From: Parasponia andersonii
Taxonomy: Eukaryota; Streptophyta; Magnoliopsida; Rosales; Cannabaceae
NCBI GenBank assembly: GCA_002914805.1
Contig: JXTB01000016.1
Coordinates: 103,014-167,013 of the forward strand
Direction of reading: 5' to 3'
Length of the DNA: 64,000 nucleotides
Part shown: piece by piece, positions 1 through 10,319 of the stretch
Layout: every line of letters starts with the position of its first letter
Numbering within the stretch: position 1 is the first letter of the stretch
Position numbers and translations under genes: made by a program
Notes under the pieces: generated by a model
Seen by the model: only the letters and a program-made list of their open reading frames with translations
The model's database searches: none
What the model was told of the DNA's origin: nothing

Positions 1-12
1 ATCTGTATAAAG

Positions 13-1050
13 ATGGTTATTGGTAGCGGCCTGCGAGCACCACTTTCCACCCTCGGGTCCATGGCAAAATCCAAGACACCCGATAGCACTCCTCCATCGT
101 CATCGAAAAGGAAAGAGAAGGTCGACAATTCTAAAAAATGAAAAGTTGCCTTCGAGGATATCCCGGCAAGCTCGCCTCCTCCATAGCCTCAAACAATGAG
201 CCATCCCAAACCATCTAACGAGACCGCCACTTCTTCGGAACCGAACCTGGTAGATAAGGACGAGGAGCTCTTCACGCTCCTCAATCAATTACGGAGAAGG
301 CTGGTATGAGTGTAGCCTTCATTGATCGCTTTACTTCCGAGGAGGGCTGGGAGAGGATGAAGCGACGATCTGCCAAGATTGCCTTCGGTTCTACGATGAA
401 GATGTAGGCAAATATAAGCACCTTTTATTCTCTCTTCAATATATTATTTCTTGGTATTAATGGTTGTATTTTCAGATCGCGGCTGCTACTGTCCTGATGC
501 ATGACCCAGTCCTCGAATGTTTGGAAAAGGCCGAAAAAATCGAAGAGATAACCCAAGCATTCGAGAACTCGGAGAAAACTCGGGAGGAGGAGAAAAAAGC
601 CTTTGACTTGGAGAGGCAGCAGCTGCTCGAAGGCTTGGCCAAGGAGAAGCTCGAGAAGGGGAATCTCGAGGAGAAAATCAAAGAGCTCTGAGAAAACTTT
701 CTCCGAGCATCCGGAACGCATGAAGGAGGCGACGACAGAGGCGGTTCATAAAGCTATTGAAGAGTTCAAGGCTACCAAAGTCAAAGATCTCGAAGATAAA
801 GTCAGCGACATCGCCTCGTCGACCATTATTTTTAACATCTTCTACGAGCATCTGAACTTTGACTTCTCTATCCTTGGCGAGGACGTAGTCGAGCTTGTCC
901 AGAGTTGGAGGGAGAATACGCTAAAACTAGAGATGACGGTGCGAGCACTTCTACATAAAAAACACATTTGTATTCATCATTTTTTTTTTCAGAACAATAC
1001 GGGCTTGGTCCCCCTTTTTCTCTTTGCTTGTATACGGGTGCGTGCTTTTT
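13..1050 (+). pseudogene. antisense extra ORF of the Tat element (coiled-coil protein, probably spliced, decayed)
   Basis: This ORF runs opposite to pol, between integrase and the missing 3' LTR. An in-frame ATG lies at 13 and another at 61; the true start may be left of the window. The N-terminal part (61-300) is Ser/Pro/Lys-rich (KTPDSTPPSSSKRKEK), broken by stops near 139 and 184 and a frameshift near 303. A second block (308-403) reads FTSEEGWERMKRRSAKIAF. The frame then meets a stop-containing stretch that fits an intron, GT at 404 and pyrimidine-rich AG ending 475. Exon 2 (476-938) encodes a highly charged coiled coil (LEKAEKIEEITQAFENSEKT), a one-base shift near 690, then a domain with FNIFYEHLNFDFSILGEDV. 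A possible second intron (939-992) is only 54 nt and weaker. Antisense extra ORFs are known in Tat elements (Grande gene 23 type); the function is unknown. Splicing is inferred. Confidence 0.65.
404..475 (+). other. candidate intron in antisense ORF
   Basis: The interval is 72 nt and AT-rich, starts GTAGGC and ends TTGTATTTTCAG. Removing it joins two stretches that both read as the same kind of charged protein, while reading through adds stops. This is inference from sequence only. Confidence 0.5.
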
Positions 1051-1689
1051 AATGAATGCTCTTTTTCTTGTCAGATATATATTCCTGCAGAACAATCAAA
1101 ATACAATATTGTAATTTTAACTAAGTAATCAATCACTAGGTGACTGATCGGTACGCTTTTTACGATTTGAATCCAACTAACTTAAAACGAGTTTTAAGTG
1201 TTAGGATAGGTTAGGTCGCTTAAGAAAACAGCAAGTACAAGTGATGCAAACTCAATACTGTTTTTCAAAAGTTCCATGGCAAAATAGGATATAGTAATAT
1301 ATCACATCGAACAATGAACGTTTTATTTAGTTACTTTGTTGTTCGAGGAGGGAAATTACGTAATAGGACATGCAAAGGTATTAAACGAGGAGAAAATCCT
1401 AGGATTTTAAGAAATTTTAGATATTTCGACGTTCTAAAATTCCGACCCCTCTAAATGGACATTTTGCATAGTCCCTTAGGAAGCAAATAGGAGATAATAT
1501 TCTGATCCCACTGCCCCCCGAGTTTTATTGTGTCCAAAAACTACCATAGAACTATAAGAGATGAATCAAATGAAGTTGAAGTAATAGCCGAAGAAATATT
1601 ATTGACGAATGACATCGAATGATGAAATAATGAAGATACAGGAAGCCGTTAAAAATACATGAAGATATATATGAAGATTCATTGATAAT
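1051..1689. other. non-coding spacer between antisense ORF and integrase
   Basis: The stretch is AT-rich with no convincing ORF on either strand. It is part of the long 3' tail typical of Tat elements. Confidence 0.6.
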
Positions 1690-2760
1690 AACGACGAAGT
1701 TGTTCTATATTCCAAGTATATTCGATCTGTTGTCCGCCGATGCGAGAGAGCTTGTATGTCCCAAGTCGAATGACGATGTCAATAACATAAAGTCCTTCCT
1801 AGGAAGGTCCAAATACACCAGCACCATGCTCTTTATTATTAGGTAGAACTCTTCGAAGGACAACATCACCAACTTCAAAATGTCTACTTTTGACTTTGGA
1901 GTTATAATGTCGAGTAGTGCGTTGTTGATATAATGCGATTCGAAGTTAAGATTGTTCACGCCTTTCTTCTAAAAAATCGAGCTCAATTCTCATTAATACA
2001 TCATTCTGATCTTGCTCATAAATAGATCGCTGTAGAGAGCTCGCACCAATTTCAACTGGGATCATTGCTTCTTATCCATAAGCTAAAGAGAACGGACTTT
2101 CTCCAGTAGTGGTTCGTTGAGTGGTGCGATAAGCCCATAAAACTTCTGGAAGTACTTCTGGCCAAGCTCCTTTATGCTCCTCCAGCTTCATCTTTGTATT
2201 CTGTTTAAGTATTTTGTTTATCGCTTCGACCTTCCCATTGGCTTGTGGATGAACAACAGCAGAGAAACTTTTCTTGATACCCAAGTTGTTGTAGAAGTTA
2301 CGAAACTCATCGCAGTCGAATTATTTTCCATTATCAGAAATTACAGTATGCAGTATACCATAACGGCAGATTATAGATTTGTAAACAAAATCTATCATCT
2401 TCTTTGCAGAAATGGTGCTCAAGGCTTCAGCTTCCGTCCATTTTGTGAAATAATCAACTGTGACCATTGCATACTTCAAACCACCCCGTGCTAATAGAAG
2501 CATCCCGATAATATCAATTCCCCAATTAGCAAATAGCCATGGACTAGTCATTGTAGTTAAAGGAACGTGTGGTATTCTAGGAATAGTGCAAATCGTTGAC
2601 ATTTATCACACCTCCTAGCAAATTCCATTGTATCCTTCTTCATAGTCAGCCAAAAATACCCTTGTCGAAAAATCTTGTTTGCAAGTGCTTACCCCTCAGA
2701 ATGATTTTCGTATATTCCTTCGTGAATTTCTCTCATAATGTAGCGTGCTTTTTCATCATT
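1690..2760 (-). pseudogene. integrase of Tat gypsy element (broken)
   Basis: The N-terminal zinc-binding part is readable at about 2610-2740: two histidines in IHEGIYENHSEG, then the cysteine pair of RRCDKCQRF, with an in-frame stop between them. The catalytic core follows in another frame at 2602-2321, with the first Asp in NWGIDIIG and the second in ISDNGK. After a further frameshift the Glu lies in NGKVEAINKILKQ (2284-2072), followed by WAYRTTQRTTTGESPF, the usual end of the core. The C-terminal part (about 1930-1690) reads HFEVGDVVLRRV ... GAGVFGPS, then a stop where Trp is expected, then WNIEQLRRYY. At least two frameshifts and two stops make it non-functional. Confidence 0.88.
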
Positions 2761-2899
2761 GACACATAATAATAATGGCGAGCTAAAACTTCTTCGATAA
2801 AGCTTCTCATCATGGATGATATAGCGGGCTGCCTTCATGCGGAGTCACTTTGCATCGTCTTTGCTTTCGGAAAGATCGTCATTTTGTAAATATTGCATT

Positions 2900-3410
2900 A
2901 TAGGATCCATCCACAATGGTTTTTCGTCAACTGGCATGGTTATTTGGGGTTCAACTTCGATACTTGGCGATATAAGAAATTCAACAGGAACAACCTTCAA
3001 CAACTCTGCATCTTTCGTTGAAGCGAGCTTTGCAAGTGCATCCGCCCGGGTATTTTCAATGTGAGGAAGAAGTTAAATGTTATAAGCAGTGAATATCAAG
3101 AACAGTCATTGTACCTCTTACAAATAGGCCATCATTCTCTCCCCTCTTGCTTGGTAATCGCCTTTAACCTGACAAACGACCAGCTGAGAGTCGTTGTACA
3201 CTTCAATCATCTCGACCTTCATTTCCTGTGCAAGCTTTAGCCCAGCTAGCAGTGCTTCATACTCAGCCTCATTATTTGATGCTGGGAATTTGAAGCGAAG
3301 CACACAATGAATGTTATGCCCTTCAGGACTGATTAAAACTAGTCCTACACTTGCTCCATATTCGTTTGATGACCCATCAATATAAAGTTTCTACAACCTT
3401 GATGTATCTG
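2900..3410 (-). pseudogene. archaeal-type second RNase H (aRNH) of Tat element
   Basis: The domain lies between the ordinary RNase H and integrase. Acidic residues expected of the RNase H fold are visible: Asp in LYIDGSSNEYG, Glu in NNEAEYEALLAGLKLA, Asp in VYNDSQLVVCQVKGDYQAR, and a C-terminal Asp in ENTRADALAKLAST. A stop replaces the Trp before KLYIDG, and the frame breaks near 3118. In plant gypsy elements this duplicated RNase H is a hallmark of the Tat group and is thought to have been acquired separately from the original one. Confidence 0.85.
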
Positions 3411-3519
3411 AAGCAGGTTTTTTGAGTACTCCTATGGGAAGATTGACATCATATGTAAATTCTACAATAAAATCTGCGAGAGCCTGACCCTTTACGGCAG
3501 TGCGAGGTTGAAAATTGAT

Positions 3520-3900
3520 GTCAAATTAACTCAATTTAACGACCTACTTAAGTAGCCGTCCTGAAGCCTCAGGTTTCTGTAGAACCTGTTTCAACGGAAA
3601 ATTCGTGAAAACTCTGATGGAATGAGCATGAAAGTAAGGTCGAAGCTTCCTTGATGTGATGACAAGTGCTAGTGCCAATTTTTCCATCTCTGGGTATCTA
3701 GTTTCGGTATCAAGTAATCTTTTACTTACATAATAGATAGATCGCTGTATATTTTCCTCATCCCGAATTAATGCAGCACTCGTCCCATATTTGGAAACAG
3801 CGAGATATAGGCATAATTCTTCTCCTGGGTTTGGCTTCGACAAGAGTGGAGGAGAACCCAAGTGTGTTTTTAACTCTTAGAACGCCTGCTCGCATTCTCC
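3520..3900 (-). pseudogene. RNase H domain of Tat reverse transcriptase
   Basis: The readable segment 3861-3544 carries LYLAVSKYGTSAALIRDE, then YVSKRLLDTETRYPEMEKLA with the catalytic Glu, then the region usually read as TDxPLKQVL. Here that region reads FTNFPLKQVLQKPE, so the expected Asp is Asn. It follows the RT connection region without a spacer. Confidence 0.85.
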
Positions 3901-4693
3901 CATTCATTCGAACCTCTTTGATCCTTTCAATACTTCAAAGAATGGTTGGCATTTATCATTTGACCTAGATACAAACCGACTCAGTGCAGCCACTCTTCTT
4001 ACTAGGCTCTGTACATCCCTGGGTTTACGAGGAGATTACATATCAATCAACGCTTGTATCTTCTAAGGGTTAGCTTCAATGCCTTGCTGATTGACCATGA
4101 AACCCAGAAATTTTCCAAATCCTACCCCGAATGCACACTTCTGGGGATTCAGCTTCATTTGATATTTTCGGAGAATTTTGAACATCTCATCAAGATGCTT
4201 GATGTGATCTTCGGTTTCTCCGACTTCACTAATATATCGTCGACATATACCTCATTGTCTTGCCAATTTGTTTTGCAAACATCATATTAACAAGACGATG
4301 GTAGGTCGCTCCTGCGTTGATGAGTCCGAAAGGCATCTTCTTGTAGCAGTATAATCCTCGATCAGTGATGAACGAGGTATGCTCCTCATCTAGCTCGTAC
4401 ATAGGGATTTAATTGTATCCAGAATACACGTCCATGAAACTTAAGAATTCATGCCCCGATATCGCATCTACAAGCTGGTCGATTCTTGGAAGGGGGAAGC
4501 TGTCCTTCGGGCATGCTTTGTTGAGATCGGTGAAATCGATGCACATTCTCCACTTCTCATTGGGTTTCTTCACCAAAATCGGGTTTGTAAACCAGTTAGG
4601 GTAAAAAGATTCCTTTATAAATCCAATTTTGAGCAGCTTCTCCACCTCTTCTTTTAACGTGATGTAGCGCTCTGGATTCATAGCTCTCATTTT
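3901..4693 (-). pseudogene. reverse transcriptase of Tat gypsy element (frameshifted)
   Basis: The segment 4690-4409 shows the N-terminal RT blocks: GFIKESFYPNWFTNPILVKK, KWRMCIDFTDLNKACPKDSF, PLPRIDQLVDA and FLSFMDVYSGYN, which holds the first catalytic Asp. Farther left are KMPFGLINAGATYHRLVN and, after a +1 shift, the YVDD active-site box (codons at 4236-4247). The connection region (RVAALSRFVSRS) then leads to RNase H. Several stops interrupt the reading. Confidence 0.9.
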
Positions 4694-4696
4694 CTA

Positions 4697-5557
4697 TCAT
4701 ATAAGCTTCTTTGTCGGGTCTATGTTAAGATGGTGGCATGTGATATTCGAATCGATCCCTACTATATCCGAATGTTGCCATACGAAGACGTCCAAGTTAG
4801 ATTTCAAAAAAGCGACCAATAAAGCTCGCACAGGTTCTTGAATCTTCGTTCCAATCTTTAAAGTCTTGGAGGACATGTCAAATGATAAATCCTCCAGATC
4901 TTCGATGGGTCCAGTTCTGACCTCTTCATCTATTTCTTGAGGATCGAAGTCTTTACTAGTCGTGTCGATTGACGCTTTAACTGACAGTTCAACTGATGCT
5001 TTGTCTGACGCTTCAACTGATGCTTCGACCGACTTTCCAGCTGATGCTTCGACTGACGTTTTGCTCGATGTTGCGACTGACGCTTCTTTTAATAGCTGGA
5101 CCATTATTGTGCGAGGCGTCACATCCTTTGCTACGAGTTTCAACGAGTTGTTATAACAAGTCTGCACATCATATTGGTTTCCTTGTACCTCACCTACCCC
5201 GTGTTGGGTCGGGAATTTCATAGTGAGATGATAGATTGAAGTGACAACTCGAAGTTCCCTCAGTGTTGGTCTTCCCAACACAGCATTGAATGCGGAGGGG
5301 CAATTTACCACCAAAAATTGGGTCAGTATCGTTGAAATCCTAGGATAGGTTCCAATGTTGACCATTAATTCAATTATGCCCATAGGCATTAGGCTGTCAC
5401 CAGTGAAACCATAGAGTGGAGTGACGGTAGGCTTCAAGTCGCTTTCATTCAACCCCATCTTCTTAAAGGCATCGTAGTACATGATGTCAACAGCACTCCC
5501 GTTATCAACCAATACTCGCCACAACTGCGTACTTCCACAATTAATTTTTATGACCAA
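4697..5557 (-). pseudogene. aspartic protease and linker of Tat polyprotein
   Basis: A 286-codon open stretch. Near its start is LVDNGSAVDIMYYDAF, the retropepsin active-site loop with DNGSA where DTGSS/DSGSA is usual, followed by FNAVLGRPTLRELRV, the family's second conserved block. The C-terminal half is a low-complexity linker of Ser/Val/Glu/Ala repeats (4960-5100), then FVWQHSDIVGID, which leads into RT. This is the least damaged part of the element. Confidence 0.85.
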
Positions 5558-5815
5558 TGCATCATTATGCAGATAATGGACCTCCCTCGTGTCTTATTCT
5601 GTGAAGGTAATATCTATATCCGGTATTCGTTGAAGCTTTCGTGGTCGCTGCTCAAGGTGCATGACGTTAGTCAATGGCTGTTGTCGAGCTTCTCATACAT
5701 ACCTATCTTGAGCCCTTTTTGAATTTCCACCAACATGCGGTCCTCCAAAGATAGTTCGTACTTCGCGTTGAATTTCTGGAGGTCGCTATTGGTTTTCTTC
5801 TCGCCTTTCGTTGTT

Positions 5816-7465
5816 CTACCTGGTGTATTGCCGCAGTCGCCCTTCTTTAATCAATCTTTCAATTTCAACCTTCAAGGCGTTGCAATTATTGGTGTCATGT
5901 CCAATGTCATTGTGATACTGGCAGAACTTATTGGGGTCACGCTTTGCTCTGTCCCGTTTCATTAGTTCCGGTTGATGGTATCGCTCTTGCTGGTTTGTGA
6001 CTGCATAGATATGATCTATGGGCGCGTTTAACTCGGTATGATTGTTAAACCGCATGGGAGCTCTTGAAATCTCCTACTTTTTAGTTCTAGGCTGATTCTC
6101 TGTCAACTGTTCATTACTCCTTTTGTTTTTCTTATTACCATTATTGTTGGTCGTGATCGCGTCTTTAGTAGCATCTTTCCTTCCTTTTTTCTTTGTCTTT
6201 TGAAGATTCTCACCCGAAGATTCTACCCTCAGATACCGACCAACTCTTCGGTAGAAGTCTTCAAGAGTTCTACATTCTTGCTCAAGTAATTCCTCCCAGA
6301 GTTTAGTTTCTGGTCGCACCTCAGCCATCATGAGAGTTAAAACTCCCCCTTCAAGTGGGTTGTTGACCTTTACTAACTCTGAGGTGAATCGGTTGAGATA
6401 AAATCGTAGAGTTTCCTCTGGACCTTGTCGAATTGCAGACAACCTAACAAGTGGAACAGTGAAATTCTTTGCAGTTTGGAACTGTCTCAAGAACACCATC
6501 TAAAGTTGTTGCCAGGATGAGATTGAGCTGGACTTGAGTCCTTGAAATCACTTCTTTGCTGCTCCTGAGAGAGTTACAGTAAAACATCTGCAACGTACAT
6601 GATCATTGACATGATGGAGTTCCATCAAGTCGCTGAAGTAGTCCATATGGTCCTGTGGATCAGTTTTCCCATCAAAAGTGTTTACAGTGGGAAGTCTGAA
6701 TCCAATAGGTAGGGCAACAGCTCAAACTTCCTCGCTGAATGGCGATTGACGATACCCATCAGTGAGCTCATCATCCCAACCAGCAAGTGCATCTAATGTG
6801 ATTCTTAAATTGTGAACAACAATGTTTGGAGGAAGAGCATTATCTCTTGTTGGCGGCAAGGGCGGCCTTTGATCGTTATCTCGATGTATGGCAGGTTGGT
6901 CAGGTAGAATCTTCTGTGATCTATAAGAGGAATCCAGCGAAATAGTGCGACGAGATCGGCTTTGGTCGTTATGATGCGATATGTATCATTCATGACTACG
7001 TCGCTACTTTAAGTGCTGTTTTAGGTCTATAGAATTTTGTCTCGACTCTCTGTTGATTCTTTCGAAAACGCTTCTTGATTGACATTTTTGTTCGCTGTTT
7101 AAGCGATCTTGATTACCAGTTGATTTACGAGAAGGTTGTCCCCGATCAAGGTTAGTGCTTGAACTCTCTGTACCAGATTCTAGAGGCAAGTTTGCGATTT
7201 TGCCTTTTCCCTTGGAGATACGATCTTCATGACGCTCTTGCTGGATTCTTGACTGGTCGCGTTTCTTTGTCTCTAGGATTTGTATTCCTTTCTCAGGTAG
7301 TTGAGCAGGATATTCTCTGGGACGTTCGTGCTATAGTGGGGTCACCATCTGTCCTTAAGTAAGTCGTCGTAGGGAGTCATTGATCTAGTTAGTGATTTGT
7401 TGAAGGTTCACCAGTGTTTCCTCCATGCGATCCTGTCTCTGAGTAAGGTTTTCTGATGCGGTCAT
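5816..7465 (-). pseudogene. Gag of Tat gypsy element (stops and frameshifts)
   Basis: The N-terminal Met is at 7465, followed by a Gln/Glu-rich region (ENLTQRQDRMEETLVNLQQ) and an Arg/Ser-rich stretch at 7189-7004. The retrotrans_gag core lies at about 6700-6250: FDGKTDPQDHMDYFSDLMEL, AAKK-stop-FQGLKS (the stop replaces Trp), then FLRQFQTAKNFTVPLVRL and TLRFYLNRFTSELVKV. A Lys/Asn-rich basic tail follows at 6200-6074. A zinc-knuckle-like motif CQYHNDIGHDTNNC sits near 5920-5880. Stops at the Trp and before MVFLRQ, plus frameshifts, inactivate it. Confidence 0.85.
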
Positions 7466-7574
7466 GGTAGGCTGATCCTGAGCAGGGTCTGCCTGTGCAG
7501 CAGTAGTGCTTTGGGGTTAGTTTTGGCTGGTTCCGGTAACTCTGGTAGTGTTTGACACTGTTTTGCCGGAATAG

Positions 7575-7593
7575 CCCTCCTTCTAGCGCAAAT
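7575..7593 (-). other. primer-binding site region
   Basis: Directly inside the LTR boundary the minus strand reads TTTGCGCTAGAAGGAGGGC. The position fits a tRNA primer-binding site. I did not assign the tRNA. Confidence 0.5.
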
Positions 7594-8194
7594 TATTGAT
7601 GGAGGTTTTGTCAATAATAAATTTAGAAAAATTGCAAGATGTGACTTGTGTGAAAATGGTTATCAATCAAAGCAAATAAAGAGGTAAGAATTTTATAGTG
7701 GTTCAACCCCAAAAAAGATGAGCCTACGTCCACTGTTTTTCACTATTTTCTGGAGAATTACAAGAACTCAAAGTTACAATGTGTTGTCTGGAAAGAAGAA
7801 GAAAAAATTAAAAAGGTTCTCTCCAAAATTCTTCAGCCTCCCAAGATCAGAAAAAGTTCAAGATCCCCTTACTGAAACATTGAACTCCCTTTATATAGAT
7901 GAGGATAGCTCAATGTTCCCAATTGTGAGAATGAGTAACTGTACAATCAGGCAATTCAATTTGAGTAATAATATAATTGGGTAATAATTTAAATAAGGTA
8001 ACTAGTCGATCTTTAAAGAGAAACTTTTGTTTCCCTCTCTTTGTAGGTTACCCGTTTGACGAAGCGTAGACTAGTCTCTTTTTCATTCTGGTCGCATTTA
8101 ACTTATTCGGAGGAGGTCTCATGTAACTCTTTCGGAAGAGGTCGCACTTAATCTTATTTATGCAACCAGATATAGGATTTTAGACCGCACAACA
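7594..8194 (-). repeat. 5' LTR of the Tat element (601 bp)
   Basis: On the minus strand it starts TGTTGTGCGGTCTAAAATCC and ends CCTCCATCAATA. The same start and near-identical end (CCTCCATCAACA) bound the 742-bp solo LTR at 43017-43758. A TATA box (CTATATAAAGGG, about 7887-7899) occupies the same place in both. The shorter length is at least partly due to fewer copies of a 'gcgacctcctcc' motif in U3. Confidence 0.9.
7886..7900 (-). promoter_or_regulatory. LTR TATA box
   Basis: The minus strand reads ATCTATATAAAGGGAG, matching TCTATATAAAGGGGG at 43426-43440 in the sister solo LTR. Confidence 0.6.
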
Positions 8195-8994
8195 ATATAC
8201 ATGAACATGAACATGATTAACGTTCTACAATTAATCTACGGTAAGAAAAAGAAATTAATGATAATGGGTCCAATAATTTCAATCACACAATTTCTAGTTC
8301 TAGTTTACTATGTTGTCCCACAATTTAGAGCCAAAGTGGCCTTATGTGTGTATGACTTCCAACTTCTATCTGGTTCGCTTGTCTCTCAGGTTATTACAAC
8401 TTTTGGCCTTAATTTATTTTTTGTTTTTTTGTTTATTCCCTTAATTTGCATTGAATATTAGTACTGATCTCATGGACAGACCCAAAAAAAAAAGTTATAG
8501 TTTTCTTGAAAGTTCAGATCTCTTTGTAAATTGTAATAGTATTAATAATAAGGCCGTTTTGGTACGAAGATGCCATGTCCAATCAAAATAAAGAACATTT
8601 ATACCACGAGATGGGTTAAGGGTTATCCTGGTCTCTTTATTGATGTATAACATATAATACTCGATGTTTAAACTTCTTAAAAATTAAAATAATACCTGAA
8701 GTTTCCTAAAATAATTAATTGACGTGGTAAGCACATATAATATTTGTTTACTTTTTTCTTTTATTCAAAATATATATGTCGCAGTGTGTGTCACTAGGCT
8801 GCTGAAACTCTCCAACCCTAACTCATAGTACTCTCAAAAATGCTACTGACAGTTAAAAAAAAAAAAACATTAAGTTAATAAATATTAAGGGTAAAAAAAA
8901 ACTTCGAGGTCGTAATCGACTGCTATTTTTCCCACCCCACTTCATTTGCTCAATCCCCAAAAAACAGTGTGTAGGTATTATTATTATTATTTTT
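8195..8994. other. intergenic, no gene seen
   Basis: AT-rich sequence flanking the gypsy LTR. The 86-codon ORF at 8201-8461 has no recognisable domain and is not called. Confidence 0.5.
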
Positions 8995-9600
8995 AGAGTT
9001 TGAAGGGTATTTTCAAAACCCTACCCGCTCACCCGTTTCATCGCCAAATAAACGAAAATTAAATTACACAGGCAAATAGATATTTTATATCATAAATTAT
9101 GTTGTATGAGACCCTGTGATATTTTGGAAAAGTCAAAAATTATTTTGGATTTGGTTTTTGAGTTTGAGATCTTATTTAAATAAATAAATCAATAATAGAG
9201 CTTGAAGGATATTTTCAAAACCCTAATCGCTTCACCCGTTTAATCGCCAAATAAAAGAAAATAAAATTACAAAGGCAAACATGTATTTTATATCATAAAT
9301 TATCTTGTACGAGACGCCATGAGTTTTTGAAAAAGTCAAAAATTCTTTTGGATTTGATTTTTGAGTTTGAGTTCTTATTTAAAAATAAATAAATAAATAA
9401 ATAGTAGGGTTTGAAGGGTATTTTCAAAACCCTACCCACCTCACCCGTTTAATCGTCAAATAAAAGAAAATAAAATTACACATGCGAACGGATACTTTAT
9501 ATCATAAATTATCTTGTATAAGAGTAAGACCCTGTGAGTTTCTGAAAAAGTTAAAAATTCTTTTAGATTTGGTTTTTGAGTTTGAGTTCCTATTTTTCGT
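8995..9600. repeat. ~205-bp tandem repeat, three copies
   Basis: Units begin at about 8995, 9199 and 9408, each with 'ttgaagg(g/a)tattttcaaaaccc', then 'cacccgttt(c/a)atcg(c/t)caaataaa', then 'tatcataaatta'. The copies are about 85-90% alike by eye. No ORF spans them. Confidence 0.9.
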
Positions 9601-10060
9601 TTTTTAAAAAATCATGCTTCTGATTTAAGTATTTTAAATAATAATGCTAAGTATCTCATATTATGTCTTATTTTCATATGACACATAACATGTTATATAC
9701 AATTAGTAAATGTCATTCAACCTATTCTTTATAGGTTTTAATTATCAATTGAATTGTAACAACTCAATCACCACATTTAGTTGTATTAAAAAATGGTAAG
9801 TAAGTTAAGATCACTAAAACTACTGTTTAAAAAAAAAAAAAAAAGAAAGAAGAAGAAGAAGAAGTACCTTTATACATCTCACTCAATATCATAAAATTTT
9901 AATAATTTTTTACTCATCTAGATGGTGGATTTGGTCCATCCTTAATTAAAAAAAAATTTAGCCTAATCCGGAGGGTTTATAATGTTTCCAAAAGTCAAGA
10001 AATCCTGTCAAAAATGACAAAATACCTAAAATTTTGTGATAATTTCTCATTTTAATTCTT
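9601..10060. other. intergenic, no gene seen
   Basis: AT-rich, with a poly-A run and a short GAA run at 9825-9863. Nothing codes. Confidence 0.5.
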
Positions 10061-10234
10061 TGGAGTTAGGAGTAAAGCTAGTCAAGTATATTAGATTTTT
10101 CTCATTCGAGTTAGAGTGAAAAGTGTAACCTAATCACCAATTGAATTATTTGGAGTTAGGAGTAAAGCCAATCAAGTATATTGTATTTTTCTCATTCGAG
10201 TTAGAGTGAAAAGTGTAACCTAATCACCAATTGA
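10061..10234. repeat. 90-bp tandem duplication
   Basis: Copies start at 10061 and 10151 with tggagttaggagtaaagc and end with taatcaccaattga. There are only a few differences, so the duplication is fairly recent. Confidence 0.9.
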
Positions 10235-10319
10235 AGTACCATCGATTCTCTTAGTTACAATTTTTCGGTCAAGGTCGGATTTAGGTTTAGTGATAAATTT
10301 TATTAAAGAGCCTAATCAT

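Larger units (their letters stand above)
1..8194 (-). mobile_element. Ty3/gypsy LTR retrotransposon, Tat lineage, decayed, 3' end outside window
   Basis: Read on the minus strand the order is LTR (7594-8194), primer-binding region, Gag, aspartic protease, reverse transcriptase, RNase H, a second RNase H of the archaeal type, then integrase. After integrase comes a 1.7-kb tail carrying an antisense ORF. The second RNase H (PF13456-like) between the ordinary RNase H and integrase, together with an antisense extra ORF, is known for the Tat group (Retand/Ogre/Grande relatives); that assigns the lineage. Every domain has frameshifts or in-frame stops, so the copy is dead. The 3' LTR and target duplication would lie left of base 1. 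A solo LTR of the same family sits at 43017-43758 in the opposite orientation. Confidence 0.9.

Noticed and set aside
8201..8461. 86-codon hydrophobic ORF
   Set aside because: No family recognised; AT-rich DNA yields such frames by chance.
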